Part shown: piece by piece, positions 23,520-32,976 of the stretch
Numbering within the stretch: position 1 is the first letter of the stretch
Layout of the letters: every line of letters begins with the position of its first letter
Assembly: GCF_013282095.1 (NCBI RefSeq)
Contig: NZ_BLTJ01000001.1
Coordinates: forward strand, 372,001 to 436,000
Source of the DNA: Enterocloster alcoholdehydrogenati
GTDB taxonomy: Bacteria > Bacillota > Clostridia > Lachnospirales > Lachnospiraceae
DNA: 64,000 nucleotides
Reading direction: 5' to 3'
Translations under genes and position numbers: made by a program
The notes under the pieces: model-generated
What the model was told of the DNA's origin: nothing
The model's database searches: none
The model's input: the letters and a program-made list of their open reading frames with translations, nothing else

Positions 23520-26291
23520 CTAAAGCATTTGGCCGTAATGACGCACATAGGCCTTTTTCATACTGGTCGCCAGCGCCATGTAAAGCAGGATACACGGAAT
23601 CAGGTATGCAAAATAACTGGCCGGCAGCGCCGCAAACCCCAGCAGCTTTCCAATTTCTGTAAACGGAATAACTGTAAGAACTGCAATTCCGGTACAGGTT
23701 ACCAGTGTCAGCAAAGCAGATGCACGGCTCTGGATAAATGGAAGCTTTGGTGTACGGATCATATGAATAACCAGCGTCTGGCTCCACATAGATTCTACGA
23801 ACCAGCCTGCCTGAAACATTGCAGCGTAGGCCGTCTGCATCCGCAGCAGCTCTGCGCCGCCAAAATGACTGGCCAGATCGTTATACAAAATTCCCCCTGA
23901 TACGAACCGGGGACAGAACACAAAATACATGAAAATATAAGTTACAAAGTCAAAAACAGAACTGGTGGGCCCAATCCAGATCATAAAGCTGCCCACAGAG
24001 GAGGCATCCCATTTACGGGGCACGCGCAGAAATTCTTTGTCCACATTGTCCCAGGGAATCGCAGTGCAGGACAGGTCATAAATCAGGTTCAGAACGATCA
24101 GCTGAACACTCATCATTGGAAGGAAAGGCAGCAGGGCCGAAGCTGCCAGCACGGAAAACATATTTCCAAAATTGGAAGAGGCGGTCATTTTGATGTATTT
24201 AATCATGTTGGCGTATGTCTTTCTGCCCTCAATAATCCCTTTTTCCAGCACCATCAGATCTTTTTCCAGAAGAACAATATCCGCGCTCTCTTTTGCCACA
24301 TCTACCGCAGTATCCACAGAAATACCGATATCCGCAGATTTCATGGCAGCCGCGTCATTGATACCGTCTCCCATGAAGCCGACCGTATGACCGGCCCTGC
24401 GAAGGACTGACACCACACGTACTTTCTGATCCGGGGTCAGCTTTGCAAAAACCTCCGTCTGTTCAGCAGCCTCGGCAAGTTCACGATCACTCATTTTCTC
24501 CAGATCAGAACCTAAAAGCATATTCCGTACATTCAAACCGACCTGGGAGCAGATCGTACGGGTTACCTTATCGTTATCTCCTGTCAGGATCTTCGTTGTC
24601 ACGCCATATTCCCTTAACGCCGAGATTGCAGCTGCAGTTGTTTCCTTAGGCGGATCAAGAAAAGCCAGATATCCCAGCAAAACCATATCACATTCATCTT
24701 TTACACCGAAAGCGCCAGCCGGAGACGGGCTGTTTTTTTGTGCAATAGCCAGGACGCGGAACCCTTTATCATTCAGAGCATCCACTGTTTTCAAGATCAT
24801 GTTCCTCAATTCCTGCGTCAAAGGCATAACCTCTTTGCCATACTCTGCAAAAGAGCACACAGACAGCATTTCCTCCACGGCTCCTTTCGTGACCATCTGT
24901 GTTTTTCCGGTTTTATCCCGAACTACTGTGGTCAGACGGCGGCGTGTAAAATCAAAAGGAATCTCATCCGCTTTTTCATAATGTTCTGAAAGATCAATCA
25001 GCCGGGGATCTTCTGCTTCCTGCTCTTCCGTTTTCTTAATGATTGCCACATCCATCAGATTCTTATAACCCGTCTGAAAAAAACTGTTCAGGTATGCATG
25101 GCGCAGAACCCGCATATCTTCCTTCCCGCTCACATTCATATGATATTCAAGCATCACCTGATCCTGGGTCAGAGTGCCTGTCTTATCGGTACAAAGAATA
25201 TCGATTGCCCCAAAATTCTGGATGGAGTTAAGATTTTTCACAATGGTCTTTTTCCTGCTCATGGAAACAGCGCCCTTTGCCAGACAGGTCGTGACGATCA
25301 TCGGCAGCATTTCCGGAGTCAGTCCTACTGCAATGGAGACAGCAAACAGAAATGCCCCAAGCCAGTCCCCTTTGGTGATTCCGTTCATCACAAAAACCAG
25401 GGGAACCATAACCATCATAAAACGGATCAGCACCCAGGACACTGCATTGACACCCTTGGTAAAATTCGTCTCTGCGGCTTCCTCTGCCACAGAGGAGGTC
25501 ATAGAACCGAACAGGGTATTATCCCCCACTGCAACAATGACACCCACTGCGCTGCCGGAGATGACATTGCTTCCCATAAAAGCAATATTGGCATATTCGG
25601 TTATGGAATCCCGCTCTGCCTCAGCTGTTTTTGGCATTTTCTCTATCGGCTCACTTTCTCCCGTCAGGCTGGACTGGCTGACAAACAAATCCTTTGCCTC
25701 CACAATGCGCAGGTCGGCCGGAATCATATCCCCCGCACAAAGATGGACGATATCCCCTACAACAGCATCCTCCAACGGTATCTCAACGTCTCCCTGCTCT
25801 CTTCTGTCAACCGTGCAGGTTGTAGTAATCATGGCAAGCAGCCGTTCCGCCGCATTGCCGCTGCGGGACTCCTGTACAAAGCGCAATGTGCCGGAAATAA
25901 ACACCATAGTCAATATAATAACCACTGTCAGGCAGTCAAAATCCTCTTTCTTATTTCCGAACAGTTCCATATAGGGAAAAAGCATATCCGTGATGGCGGA
26001 AACCATTGCCAGGCAGGATAAAATCACTGTAAAAGGATTGACAAAAGCTCCCACAAGGCTTTGCGCCAGTGTTTTTTTCTTTTGACGAGTCACCTTGTTC
26101 ATTCCATATTCCGCCCGGTTAGCAACAACCCCCTCTGCCGAAAGGCCGCACAATGCCGTATTGACACTTTTTAAAACTTCCCTGATGGAATGTGTTGCTG
26201 CAAAATGGATGCGGCGTTTTTGTTCGTTGTACACCATGGCCGTTTCTGCGGCCAAAAACATCTGCCGGCCGCTCATTTTCTTCTTATTCAT
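23520..26291 (-). CDS. mgtA: Magnesium-translocating P-type ATPase (copy 1)
   Basis: A 923-aa P3B-type ATPase importing Mg2+ across the membrane. It has the actuator TGES motif ([11 protein letters not shown]), phosphorylation site DKTGTLTQD, hinge [18 protein letters not shown] and about ten membrane helices, four before and six after the catalytic core. The C-terminal membrane domain is complete (ending VRHYGQML). AAGGAGGT precedes the ATG at 26291; a longer frame would begin at 26357 without a ribosome binding site. A 26-codon leader ORF and a separate promoter region lie upstream, and a 52-aa membrane protein follows. A second, frameshifted copy lies 750 bp upstream on the same strand. 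Confidence 0.95.
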   Translation of the reverse strand: MNKKKMSGRQMFLAAETAMVYNEQKRRIHFAATHSIREVLKSVNTALCGLSAEGVVANRAEYGMNKVTRQKKKTLAQSLVGAFVNPFTVILSCLAMVSAITDMLFPYMELFGNKKEDFDCLTVVIILTMVFISGTLRFVQESRSGNAAERLLAMITTTCTVDRREQGDVEIPLEDAVVGDIVHLCAGDMIPADLRIVEAKDLFVSQSSLTGESEPIEKMPKTAEAERDSITEYANIAFMGSNVISGSAVGVIVAVGDNTLFGSMTSSVAEEAAETNFTKGVNAVSWVLIRFMMVMVPLVFVMNGITKGDWLGAFLFAVSIAVGLTPEMLPMIVTTCLAKGAVSMSRKKTIVKNLNSIQNFGAIDILCTDKTGTLTQDQVMLEYHMNVSGKEDMRVLRHAYLNSFFQTGYKNLMDVAIIKKTEEQEAEDPRLIDLSEHYEKADEIPFDFTRRRLTTVVRDKTGKTQMVTKGAVEEMLSVCSFAEYGKEVMPLTQELRNMILKTVDALNDKGFRVLAIAQKNSPSPAGAFGVKDECDMVLLGYLAFLDPPKETTAAAISALREYGVTTKILTGDNDKVTRTICSQVGLNVRNMLLGSDLEKMSDRELAEAAEQTEVFAKLTPDQKVRVVSVLRRAGHTVGFMGDGINDAAAMKSADIGISVDTAVDVAKESADIVLLEKDLMVLEKGIIEGRKTYANMIKYIKMTASSNFGNMFSVLAASALLPFLPMMSVQLIVLNLIYDLSCTAIPWDNVDKEFLRVPRKWDASSVGSFMIWIGPTSSVFDFVTYIFMYFVFCPRFVSGGILYNDLASHFGGAELLRMQTAYAAMFQAGWFVESMWSQTLVIHMIRTPKLPFIQSRASALLTLVTCTGIAVLTVIPFTEIGKLLGFAALPASYFAYLIPCILLYMALATSMKKAYVRHYGQML

Positions 26292-26329
26292 TGATCTTAC
26301 CTCCTTTTTTACCGAGGCAAGAAACAGAA

Positions 26330-26410
26330 TCAGATGAGGAAAATGGCCGTTGACCATTTTCTGCGACCCTGCCTCTGCCTCTTACTTTGCGGACTGCTGT
26401 CAGCGTTCAT
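26330..26410 (-). CDS. Putative leader peptide upstream of mgtA
   Basis: A 26-codon ORF with an ideal ribosome binding site (AGGAGGTG, 6 nt before the ATG at 26410) ends 38 nt before mgtA. The peptide has an N-terminal acidic and proline residue (MNADSSPQ), a strongly basic middle (KRQRQGRRK) and a hydrophobic end (STAIFLI). Hairpin GAAAATGG/CCATTTTC (26339-26361) spans its last third, and two GAGGCA codon pairs inside it can pair with TGCCTC just downstream of its stop. This is the layout of a translation-coupled leader, recalling mgtL of Salmonella in role but not in sequence. Function is inference. Confidence 0.55.
   Translation of the reverse strand: MNADSSPQSKRQRQGRRKWSTAIFLI
26339..26361 (-). 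promoter_or_regulatory. Hairpin in the mgtA leader
   Basis: A perfect 8-bp stem, GAAAATGG (26339-26346) with CCATTTTC (26354-26361), and a 7-nt loop lie within the end of the leader ORF. A ribosome reading or stalling there would melt it, which could alter access to the mgtA ribosome binding site. Confidence 0.45.
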
Positions 26411-26451
26411 TTTCCCCACCTCCTGTCAGGTCTGAATCAAATCCTTCATTA

Positions 26452-26510
26452 AGTATAAAAAAACGCAGGGAAAATCACATGGCTAAAGCCTTGCGATTTC
26501 CTTGCGATTT
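26452..26510 (-). promoter_or_regulatory. mgtA promoter with tandem 11-bp repeat (OmpR-family box)
   Basis: On the minus strand AAATCGCAAGG occurs twice back to back (26500-26510 and 26489-26499), an exact 11-bp period as bound by OmpR/PhoB-family dimers. A -10 box TATACT lies 31 nt downstream (26452-26457), and the matching -35 position reads ATGTGA, a poor match, as expected for an activator-dependent promoter. The repeat starts at the stop codon of the winged-helix regulator gene, its most likely binder. Confidence 0.6.
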
Positions 26511-27023
26511 AGCAATCAATGATATGCTGCTGTTTGTCGCTGAATTTATATCCAATCCCCCAAATCGTTAATATGTATTCCGGAGCATCCGGATTGGGTT
26601 CGATCTTTTTCCTGAGTTTTCGGATAAACGCCATAATATTGCTGTCGTCCAGTAAGTATTCGCTTTCCCATACCGCCTGATAGATCTGCTCTTTTGTAAA
26701 GACTTCCCCGCGGTTGCGGGCCAGAAAGTAAAGAATATCAAACTCCTTGGGCGTAAGCAAAATCTCCGCGCCATCACGGAGCACCTTCCGGGATTTGGGA
26801 TCAATGGACAGCGTACCGCATCGGATGGTTGGGGTTACGGGCATAACATTCTCTGTATCTGCAAGTTCCACCATAAGCAGATCTGATCTTCCATTGATCA
26901 ATGTTTCAAGGCCCTCTATCAATTCTTTTGTTCCTGCGGTATCTGGCGCAGATATAGGAAGTTTCTCCTGAAGCCATTGGATCAGAGCGGAATCCAGACT
27001 GATAAAACCAATATTTTTTTCAT
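26509..27023 (-). CDS. OmpR-type winged-helix regulator lacking a normal receiver (frame break at A7)
   Basis: The C-terminal ~100 residues are a clear OmpR/PhoB winged helix (LLTPKEFDILYFLARNRGE through YILTIWGIGYKF). The only good start is the ATG at 27023, 9 nt after AGGAGG, but this frame stops after 13 codons. A -1 shift on the A7 run at codons 2-3 (27014-27020) opens a frame of about 171 aa whose first ~75 residues (NIGFISLDSALIQWLQEKL, then SDLLMVEL) look like a shortened receiver lacking the phosphorylation Asp region. Otherwise translation would have to start at an internal TTG at 26922. No histidine kinase is nearby. It sits 15 bp after the second mgtA copy and just before the mgtA promoter, so control of Mg2+ import is the likely job. 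Confidence 0.65.
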
Positions 27024-27038
27024 GGCAGATTCCTCCTC

Positions 27039-29685
27039 TTAAAGCAATTCATGATACTTCTTTACATACCAGTACTTTGCAAATGTCACCAGAAGCAAAT
27101 ACAGTAAAACTACAGCGATCAGGAAACCAAAATATGCGGGCGGCAAAGAAGTCAGCCCGATGAGATGCCCCACAGGAGTGAAGGTCATAACAGTAAAAAT
27201 TAAAATTCCCAATGTCGTTACAAGCATGACAGAACGGGAAGGCTTGCTCTGGAACAATGGTATCTTTCTGGTGCGAAGCAGATGCAGGATCAATATCTGC
27301 GTCCACATTGATTCCAGAAACCATCCGGTTTGAAACAGGGCAATAAACCGCTCCTGCCCTCCGCCTGCCGCAAGGGACGCAAAACTTCCGCCGCACATAG
27401 AAGGACAAAAAACAAAAAACAAACGTGACTATATCAAAGATGGAACTTATCGGGCCGAAAAAGCGCATAAAACGCCCTAACGTCCGGCCAGACCATTCCA
27501 ATGGCTGCAAATATGTATCCTCATCTACCTGATCCCAGGGAAGAACAAGACACAGAGCATCGTAGAGCAGATTCAGCAAAAGCAGCTGTACCGAGGTCAT
27601 AGGAAAAAAGGGCAGAAATACACTGGCAATGACGATGGAAAAAATATTGCCGAAATTAGACGATGCTGTAATCCTGATATATTTTGACATATTAGAAAAG
27701 GCTTTCCGGCCTTCCAAAATCCCTTCCTCCAAAACATTCAGATCTTTTTTTAACAGGATCACATCCGCGCTTTCTTTGACGGCTTCTGCTGCTGTATCCA
27801 CCGAAATTCCAACATCTGACTGCACCACAGCAGGCAAATCATTCATTCCGTCTCCCAGAAAACCAACCGTATGTCCATTCGACTGCAGCGTCTGAACCAC
27901 TTCCAGCTTTTGTTTTGGGGACAGTTCCGCAAAAACCGCGGTACGCTCCATCCGGATCAGCATTTCATCCTCCGTCAGATGGCTAAATTCCCTTCCTGTC
28001 ATGATTTCTGATGTATCGATCCCCAGACGGCGGCAGACAGAGACCGCTGCGCTTTTACTGTCGCCGGTCAGCACTTTTATCCCGACATGAAGGGATTTCA
28101 GCTTACGAATGGCATCTTCCGCTGTTTTCTTTGGCGCATCAAAAAACGCCAAATAGCCTATAAGGATAAAATCTGTTTCATCACTGGTATTTAACCGTTC
28201 CCCCTCCAACGGCTTATATGCCACAGCCAAAACCTTCATGCCGTCCTCCAGCATATCATCCACTACGGCATGGACACTTAAGTATCCCTCATCTCCCATA
28301 GCGCTGCGTCGGCCCTTGTATTCAATATAAGCGCAGCGCCGGCATACCTCATCCATGCTCCCCTTAATGATAAGCAGATTTTCCGTTTTGTCCTTTACAA
28401 GAACGCTTGCGAACTTCCGGTCATAATCAAAGGGCAATTCATCCAGTTTGGGATGTTTTGCTGCAATCTCCTGAAAGTGAGCGCTGCAGCCGGGCAAATC
28501 GCGGTATTTGAGAACAGCCGTGTCCAGATGATTCCTCACCCCGGTATGGTACAGACTGTTTAAATAGGCAAAGTCCAACACGCTCTCGCTTTCATTTCCA
28601 AGAATATCCATGTAATATTCCAACAGCACTGTATCGCCGGTCAAAGTGCCTGTTTTATCCACACACAGAATATCCATACTGCCAAACCCCTGCATGGCGT
28701 TGATATTTTTAACCACGGTCTGTTTCTGACCCATGGCATTGCTCCCTTTGGCAAGACAGGCATTGATTACCATGGGCAGCATCTCCGGGGTCAGCCCTAC
28801 GGCAACTGATAAAGCAAATACAAACGCAGTAAACCAATCCCCTTTGGTAAGCCCGCAGGCAGCAAAAACAACCGGGATAAGAACAGCCATAAAACGGATC
28901 ATTACCCATGCAATGGAGTTTGCACCCTGGTCAAATCGGTTCTTACCCATAGATTCCGCTCCCGAAAATCCTCCGTAAACGGCATCCTCTCCAACGGCCA
29001 AAACTACTCCTTCTCCTGTTCCGCCAATCACAGCAGAACCCATAAAAACGATATTGCTGTATTCCGCATAGGAGGAAACTATATGCCCTGAAAGCCTTCC
29101 TGCATTCTTTTCCAGAACAGCACTCTCACCTGTAATAACGGCCTGGGAAACAAACAGGTCATTTGCAGCAGTCAGACGAAGATCGGCAGGAACCCTGTTC
29201 CCGGCAAAGAGGCGAATCGTATCGCCAACCACCAGTTCCGTGGATGAGATACCCCTCCATTTCCCGCCGCGGCGCACCATCACATCCGAATGGATGATCC
29301 TGGACAGACGATCAGCTATGTGTTTTGTCCGCATTTCCTGAATCAGCCGGATCATGCCGCTGATCAGCAGCATACTCAGGATAATCAGCACTGTGGTCGC
29401 ATTGCGGCTGAAATTGGAGGCGAGAAGTACATCCGTAATAAACGAAACACCCGCCAGCACAAACAGGATGATAGTAAATGGATTGATAAAAGCTCTGCGC
29501 AAACGGTAGACTGCCGTATCGGCAGCCCTTCCGTTTCGTGTATTGCTGCCGTATTGTTCGCGGTTTTTTGCAGCCTGTTCCTCATTATATCCATCTTCTG
29601 AAATCTGAAAATCCCGGTACAGTGCATCTGTGTCTGCATACGCGTAATGAAGAACCCGTTTATGTATGGAAACACCAGGGGTCAT
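27039..29685 (-). pseudogene. mgtA: Second magnesium P-type ATPase, frameshifted near the C-terminus
   Basis: A P3B-type ATPase similar to the copy at 23520-26291. The first ~755 codons are intact and carry VITGES, DKTGTLTGD and GDGMNDLPAVVQSDVGIS. At 27405-27424 the minus strand reads two GTTTTTT units, and the frame changes there: the 27049-ending frame continues as nonsense, while the +1 frame resumes the family sequence (FFVFCPSMCGGSF to VKKYHELL, ending at 27039). Against copy 1 about three residues are missing in this helix, so the lesion may be a repeat contraction rather than one base. GGAGGTGA precedes the ATG at 29685. If real, the protein loses its last four or so membrane helices; phase variation or sequencing error are alternatives. 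Confidence 0.8.
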
Positions 29686-29714
29686 CTAACTTCACCTCCC
29701 AAGCAGTTTCTCTC

Positions 29715-29742
29715 ATTGTACCACATAACTGTATATTTTAAA
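29715..29742 (-). promoter_or_regulatory. Possible promoter of the second mgtA copy
   Basis: On the minus strand -10 TACAAT (29715-29720) and a weak -35 TTTAAA (29737-29742), 16 nt apart, lie close to the start codon. The leader would be about 20 nt, with no room for a leader peptide, unlike copy 1. Confidence 0.4.
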
Positions 29743-29830
29743 TCTTGCTTTTTGCTTGTTTTTCATTTTGATAAATGTAAGAACCATAAGAAACATCAGC
29801 GCCACAAACAGCAGCCCTTTGACAGCGCAA

Positions 29831-29892
29831 AACAGCCAGCCTCCCATCGCCCCCAGGGACTGCCCTGAGACCAAATGGAAAGACTGGCTGTT
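29831..29892 (-). terminator. Terminator of the RND efflux operon
   Basis: AACAGCCAG (29831-29839) pairs with CTGGCTGTT (29884-29892), with a smaller AGGG/CCCT stem inside. On the minus strand the stem ends in TTTT, 30 nt past the pump gene stop at 29923. Confidence 0.5.
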
Positions 29893-29922
29893 CTTATTTT
29901 ATATATTTAGGTATATGTCCCA

Positions 29923-32900
29923 TCAATCGTCGATTACCAGGATATCCTCTCCCATGGTTTTTCTGCCCATCTTATATACCAGCTTATAATAGGTTGGAAG
30001 AAGCACCAGAGTCAGAATAGTTGCAGCAATCAGACCGCCTACATTTACAAGGGCGAGGCCCTGCATCATGGCGCCGGATTTACCATAGGCCAGCGCGTTG
30101 GGAATCATAGAAATGACCGTGGTTCCCGTAGTCATCAGGATGGGTCTCATACGTATTGCTCCCGCTTCCACAAGGGCTTTATCTAACGGCATTTCAGCAA
30201 GGAACTGGTTGACCGTATCCACATATAGAATACCGTTGTTAACTACCGTACCGACTAACATCAAAAAGCCCAGCATAGACACCATACTGATCGGACTGTC
30301 AGCTGCAAACAAAAGTCCAAAGGAGCCAATCAGCGAGAACGGGATAGTAGTCATGATCATCAGTGAGAACTTGGGAGACTCAAACTGGATAGCCATTACT
30401 ACAAATACCAGGAAGATACCTGTAAGTAATGCCCCGGCCAAAGCGCCTAACTCCTCCTGCATACTCTCATCTGTAGCATTGGCCGCCATCTGAACGCCTG
30501 ATGGCATATTCCAGCTGCGCACGAACTTGTTTACATCCTCTTTTGCCGTATCCTCATAACCTGGCTGCACCTGCATGGTGATAGCCACCTGGTACTGCTT
30601 TGATTTGCGCACGATCTGCTGCGGGCTGTCCTCAAAACGTATCTCAGCCAGATCCTCTAATGGAAGCGAGGTTCCTGTAGCAGTGGGGATCATCATTCCC
30701 TGGATCTTTTCAATGGAATCATAACGGTCAGGCTCGTATTCAACCTTTACATCCACATCCTCTCCATTTACTCTTAATGTTGTAGCCTTGACACCGCTTA
30801 AATTGCTGTAAAGCATGGATCCAATAGAAGCCGGCGTTAACCCCTCTGCCTGAGCGGCTACCGGGTCTACCTTTACCTTTACGATCGGAGCGGCATTTTC
30901 AATGGAGGAATGAACCTGCATTACATCTTCCCGTTTTCTCAGCTCGTTTACCAGCTCGTCAGAAGCAGCCTTTAATGCATCATAATCGGTACTCTGTAAA
31001 TCTACCTCAACGGAGTTTCCGCTGCTCATGGAAGAAGACATGGTAGTACTGCCCTGTTCCAGGGTTGCAGAAATATCCTTATACGTTTCTACCTCACGGT
31101 TCCACTTATCAATCACTTCATCAGTAGACAGTTTCCTGTCATCTTTCAAATACGCACTGATGGAAACGTCATTGCCGCCACTGGTACTCAGTCCGCTGGA
31201 ACCATATGTTAAGAGGTAATGATCCACATCCTCATCCTCAGCGACCAGCTTTTCAATCTGAGCCACCGTGTCATTGACCGCTTCCACGGAAAGTCCCGGT
31301 TTCGTCTTTACATTGATATTTACAATTCCCTCGTCTACAGATACCATCAGTTCCATTTTAAGCTGAGTCGCAAGGCCAAAAGAAAGAACCAGAAGAAGTA
31401 GGCTTATGCCGATAACCCATCCCGTCTTTGGTATTACTGAAGGCATATGCTTGCGGTACCAGTTCTGACAGCCTCTGATGAAACCTGCTGCAGGCGCACT
31501 CGCCTTTTCAACAGGATGCCACTGATAATAGCACAGGGGCACAATGGTAACTGCCGAGAACAACGAGGCAATCAGACTGAACACAATGGTAAAGCCCAGC
31601 TGCTTAAAGAGCTGTCCTGACATACCGGTCAGCATTGCCAGCGGAATAAATACAACACAGGTGGTAGCCGTACCGCCGATGATTGAGTTAATCATAACGC
31701 GGCTTCCTTCTATGGCCGCGTCATAGAAATTATGTTTTTCCTTCGCCCGGAAACAACCGTCCAGTACGTTAATAGAGTTATCTACCATCATACCTACGCC
31801 CAGAACCAGGGATGTCAGAGAAATAACATTCAGCGAGAAGCCCATAAGGCTCATTGCAATCAGCGTCAGCATGATGGAAATAGGAATAGATGTACCTACA
31901 ATAACAGAGGCGCGCAGATCTCCATAAAACAGCCACAGAATGAGCATGGACAAGAGAATCGCCATAATCATGGTCTGATATACATTGCTGATGGATTCGT
32001 TGATCATGTCACTGGAATCATTAACTATGGTAAATTCAAGTCCCGGATTCGCTGCTTCCAGTTTTTTAAGTTCCTTGGTTACATCATTTGAAACATCAAT
32101 GGCCGTTGAACTCTGCTGTTTTTTGATGGCAATGGATACAATATCTGTTCCGTTATAGCGTCCGATGGAGTCCGCATCTTCCAGGATCTGGGAGACATCT
32201 GCCACATCAGACAGATGAATCACATCTCCCCCTGCCAGAGGGATCGTGATGTTCTTTAGGCTTTCCGCATCCTCATAGTCATTGCCTGCACTGACACTTA
32301 ACTCCTGCTTTCCTACCTTCACATCTCCCGCAGGAATCGTGTAATCGGCTGCGCCAACGATCTGGGCAATAGTGTTGATGCTAAGATTATACTGGGCCAT
32401 TTTTTCAGGATCCAGGCGAATACTGATGTATTCCTTCTGTCCGCCTGAAAGAGATACCTCTCCTACAGAGCCCAGCTTTTCAAGCTCCGGCTGAATGTTG
32501 TTTTCCACATATGTATAGAGATTTCCGTCTACCTGGCCGCCTACCGCAAGGGTCATAACCGGAGAAGAATTCATATCAAGTTCCATGATATTGGGCTCTT
32601 CTGCATCATCCGGCATATCACTCTTTGTGGTATCCATGGCTTTTTTCAGGTTGATGTATGCGGTATCAATATTGGTTCCATACTCATATTCCACCATTAT
32701 AATGGAAACGTTTTCCTGTGAATAGCTGTATACATCTTTTACGCCGTCCAGTGAGGAAATAGCGTCCTCCTGCTTGGTAGTAATCAGATCCTTGATGTCA
32801 TCAGGACTTGCACCCGCATAAACCGTGCTGATCAGCAGCATGGGAAGTTCCATCTCAGGAGTCAGTTCCACTCTTGTTCCCATCAGAGACTGAATTCCAA

Positions 32901-32973
32901 AATATGCTATGGTAAGCAGGCACATGATGATGGTGACTGGCTTGCATACCGCAAATTTTGTAAGATTGACCAT
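29923..32973 (-). CDS. RND family efflux transporter (AcrB/HAE1-like permease)
   Basis: A 1016-aa inner-membrane transporter of the resistance-nodulation-division superfamily: a helix at the N-terminus, a large extracytoplasmic domain, six helices, a second large domain and five or more helices. Signature segments include TPEMELPMLLISTVYAGASPDDI, seen in many Gram-positive RND proteins, and LGVGMMVDNSINVLD in the central membrane block, where the aspartate is the likely proton relay. In a single-membrane bacterium it must work without TolC. Substrate is unknown. It begins 3 nt after the adaptor stop codon and is the last gene of a TetR-adaptor-pump operon. Confidence 0.93.
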   Translation of the reverse strand: MVNLTKFAVCKPVTIIMCLLTIAYFGIQSLMGTRVELTPEMELPMLLISTVYAGASPDDIKDLITTKQEDAISSLDGVKDVYSYSQENVSIIMVEYEYGTNIDTAYINLKKAMDTTKSDMPDDAEEPNIMELDMNSSPVMTLAVGGQVDGNLYTYVENNIQPELEKLGSVGEVSLSGGQKEYISIRLDPEKMAQYNLSINTIAQIVGAADYTIPAGDVKVGKQELSVSAGNDYEDAESLKNITIPLAGGDVIHLSDVADVSQILEDADSIGRYNGTDIVSIAIKKQQSSTAIDVSNDVTKELKKLEAANPGLEFTIVNDSSDMINESISNVYQTMIMAILLSMLILWLFYGDLRASVIVGTSIPISIMLTLIAMSLMGFSLNVISLTSLVLGVGMMVDNSINVLDGCFRAKEKHNFYDAAIEGSRVMINSIIGGTATTCVVFIPLAMLTGMSGQLFKQLGFTIVFSLIASLFSAVTIVPLCYYQWHPVEKASAPAAGFIRGCQNWYRKHMPSVIPKTGWVIGISLLLLVLSFGLATQLKMELMVSVDEGIVNINVKTKPGLSVEAVNDTVAQIEKLVAEDEDVDHYLLTYGSSGLSTSGGNDVSISAYLKDDRKLSTDEVIDKWNREVETYKDISATLEQGSTTMSSSMSSGNSVEVDLQSTDYDALKAASDELVNELRKREDVMQVHSSIENAAPIVKVKVDPVAAQAEGLTPASIGSMLYSNLSGVKATTLRVNGEDVDVKVEYEPDRYDSIEKIQGMMIPTATGTSLPLEDLAEIRFEDSPQQIVRKSKQYQVAITMQVQPGYEDTAKEDVNKFVRSWNMPSGVQMAANATDESMQEELGALAGALLTGIFLVFVVMAIQFESPKFSLMIMTTIPFSLIGSFGLLFAADSPISMVSMLGFLMLVGTVVNNGILYVDTVNQFLAEMPLDKALVEAGAIRMRPILMTTGTTVISMIPNALAYGKSGAMMQGLALVNVGGLIAATILTLVLLPTYYKLVYKMGRKTMGEDILVIDD

Positions 32974-32976
32974 TCC

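Noticed and set aside
25098-26021. A 307-codon plus-strand open frame opposite mgtA
   Set aside because: It is the antisense shadow of a strongly conserved ATPase gene, has no ribosome binding site, and its translation is rich in H, Q and K without any domain pattern.
26292-26508. M-box (ykoK) magnesium riboswitch upstream of mgtA
   Set aside because: The conserved M-box segments are absent; the region is explained better by a leader ORF with hairpins.
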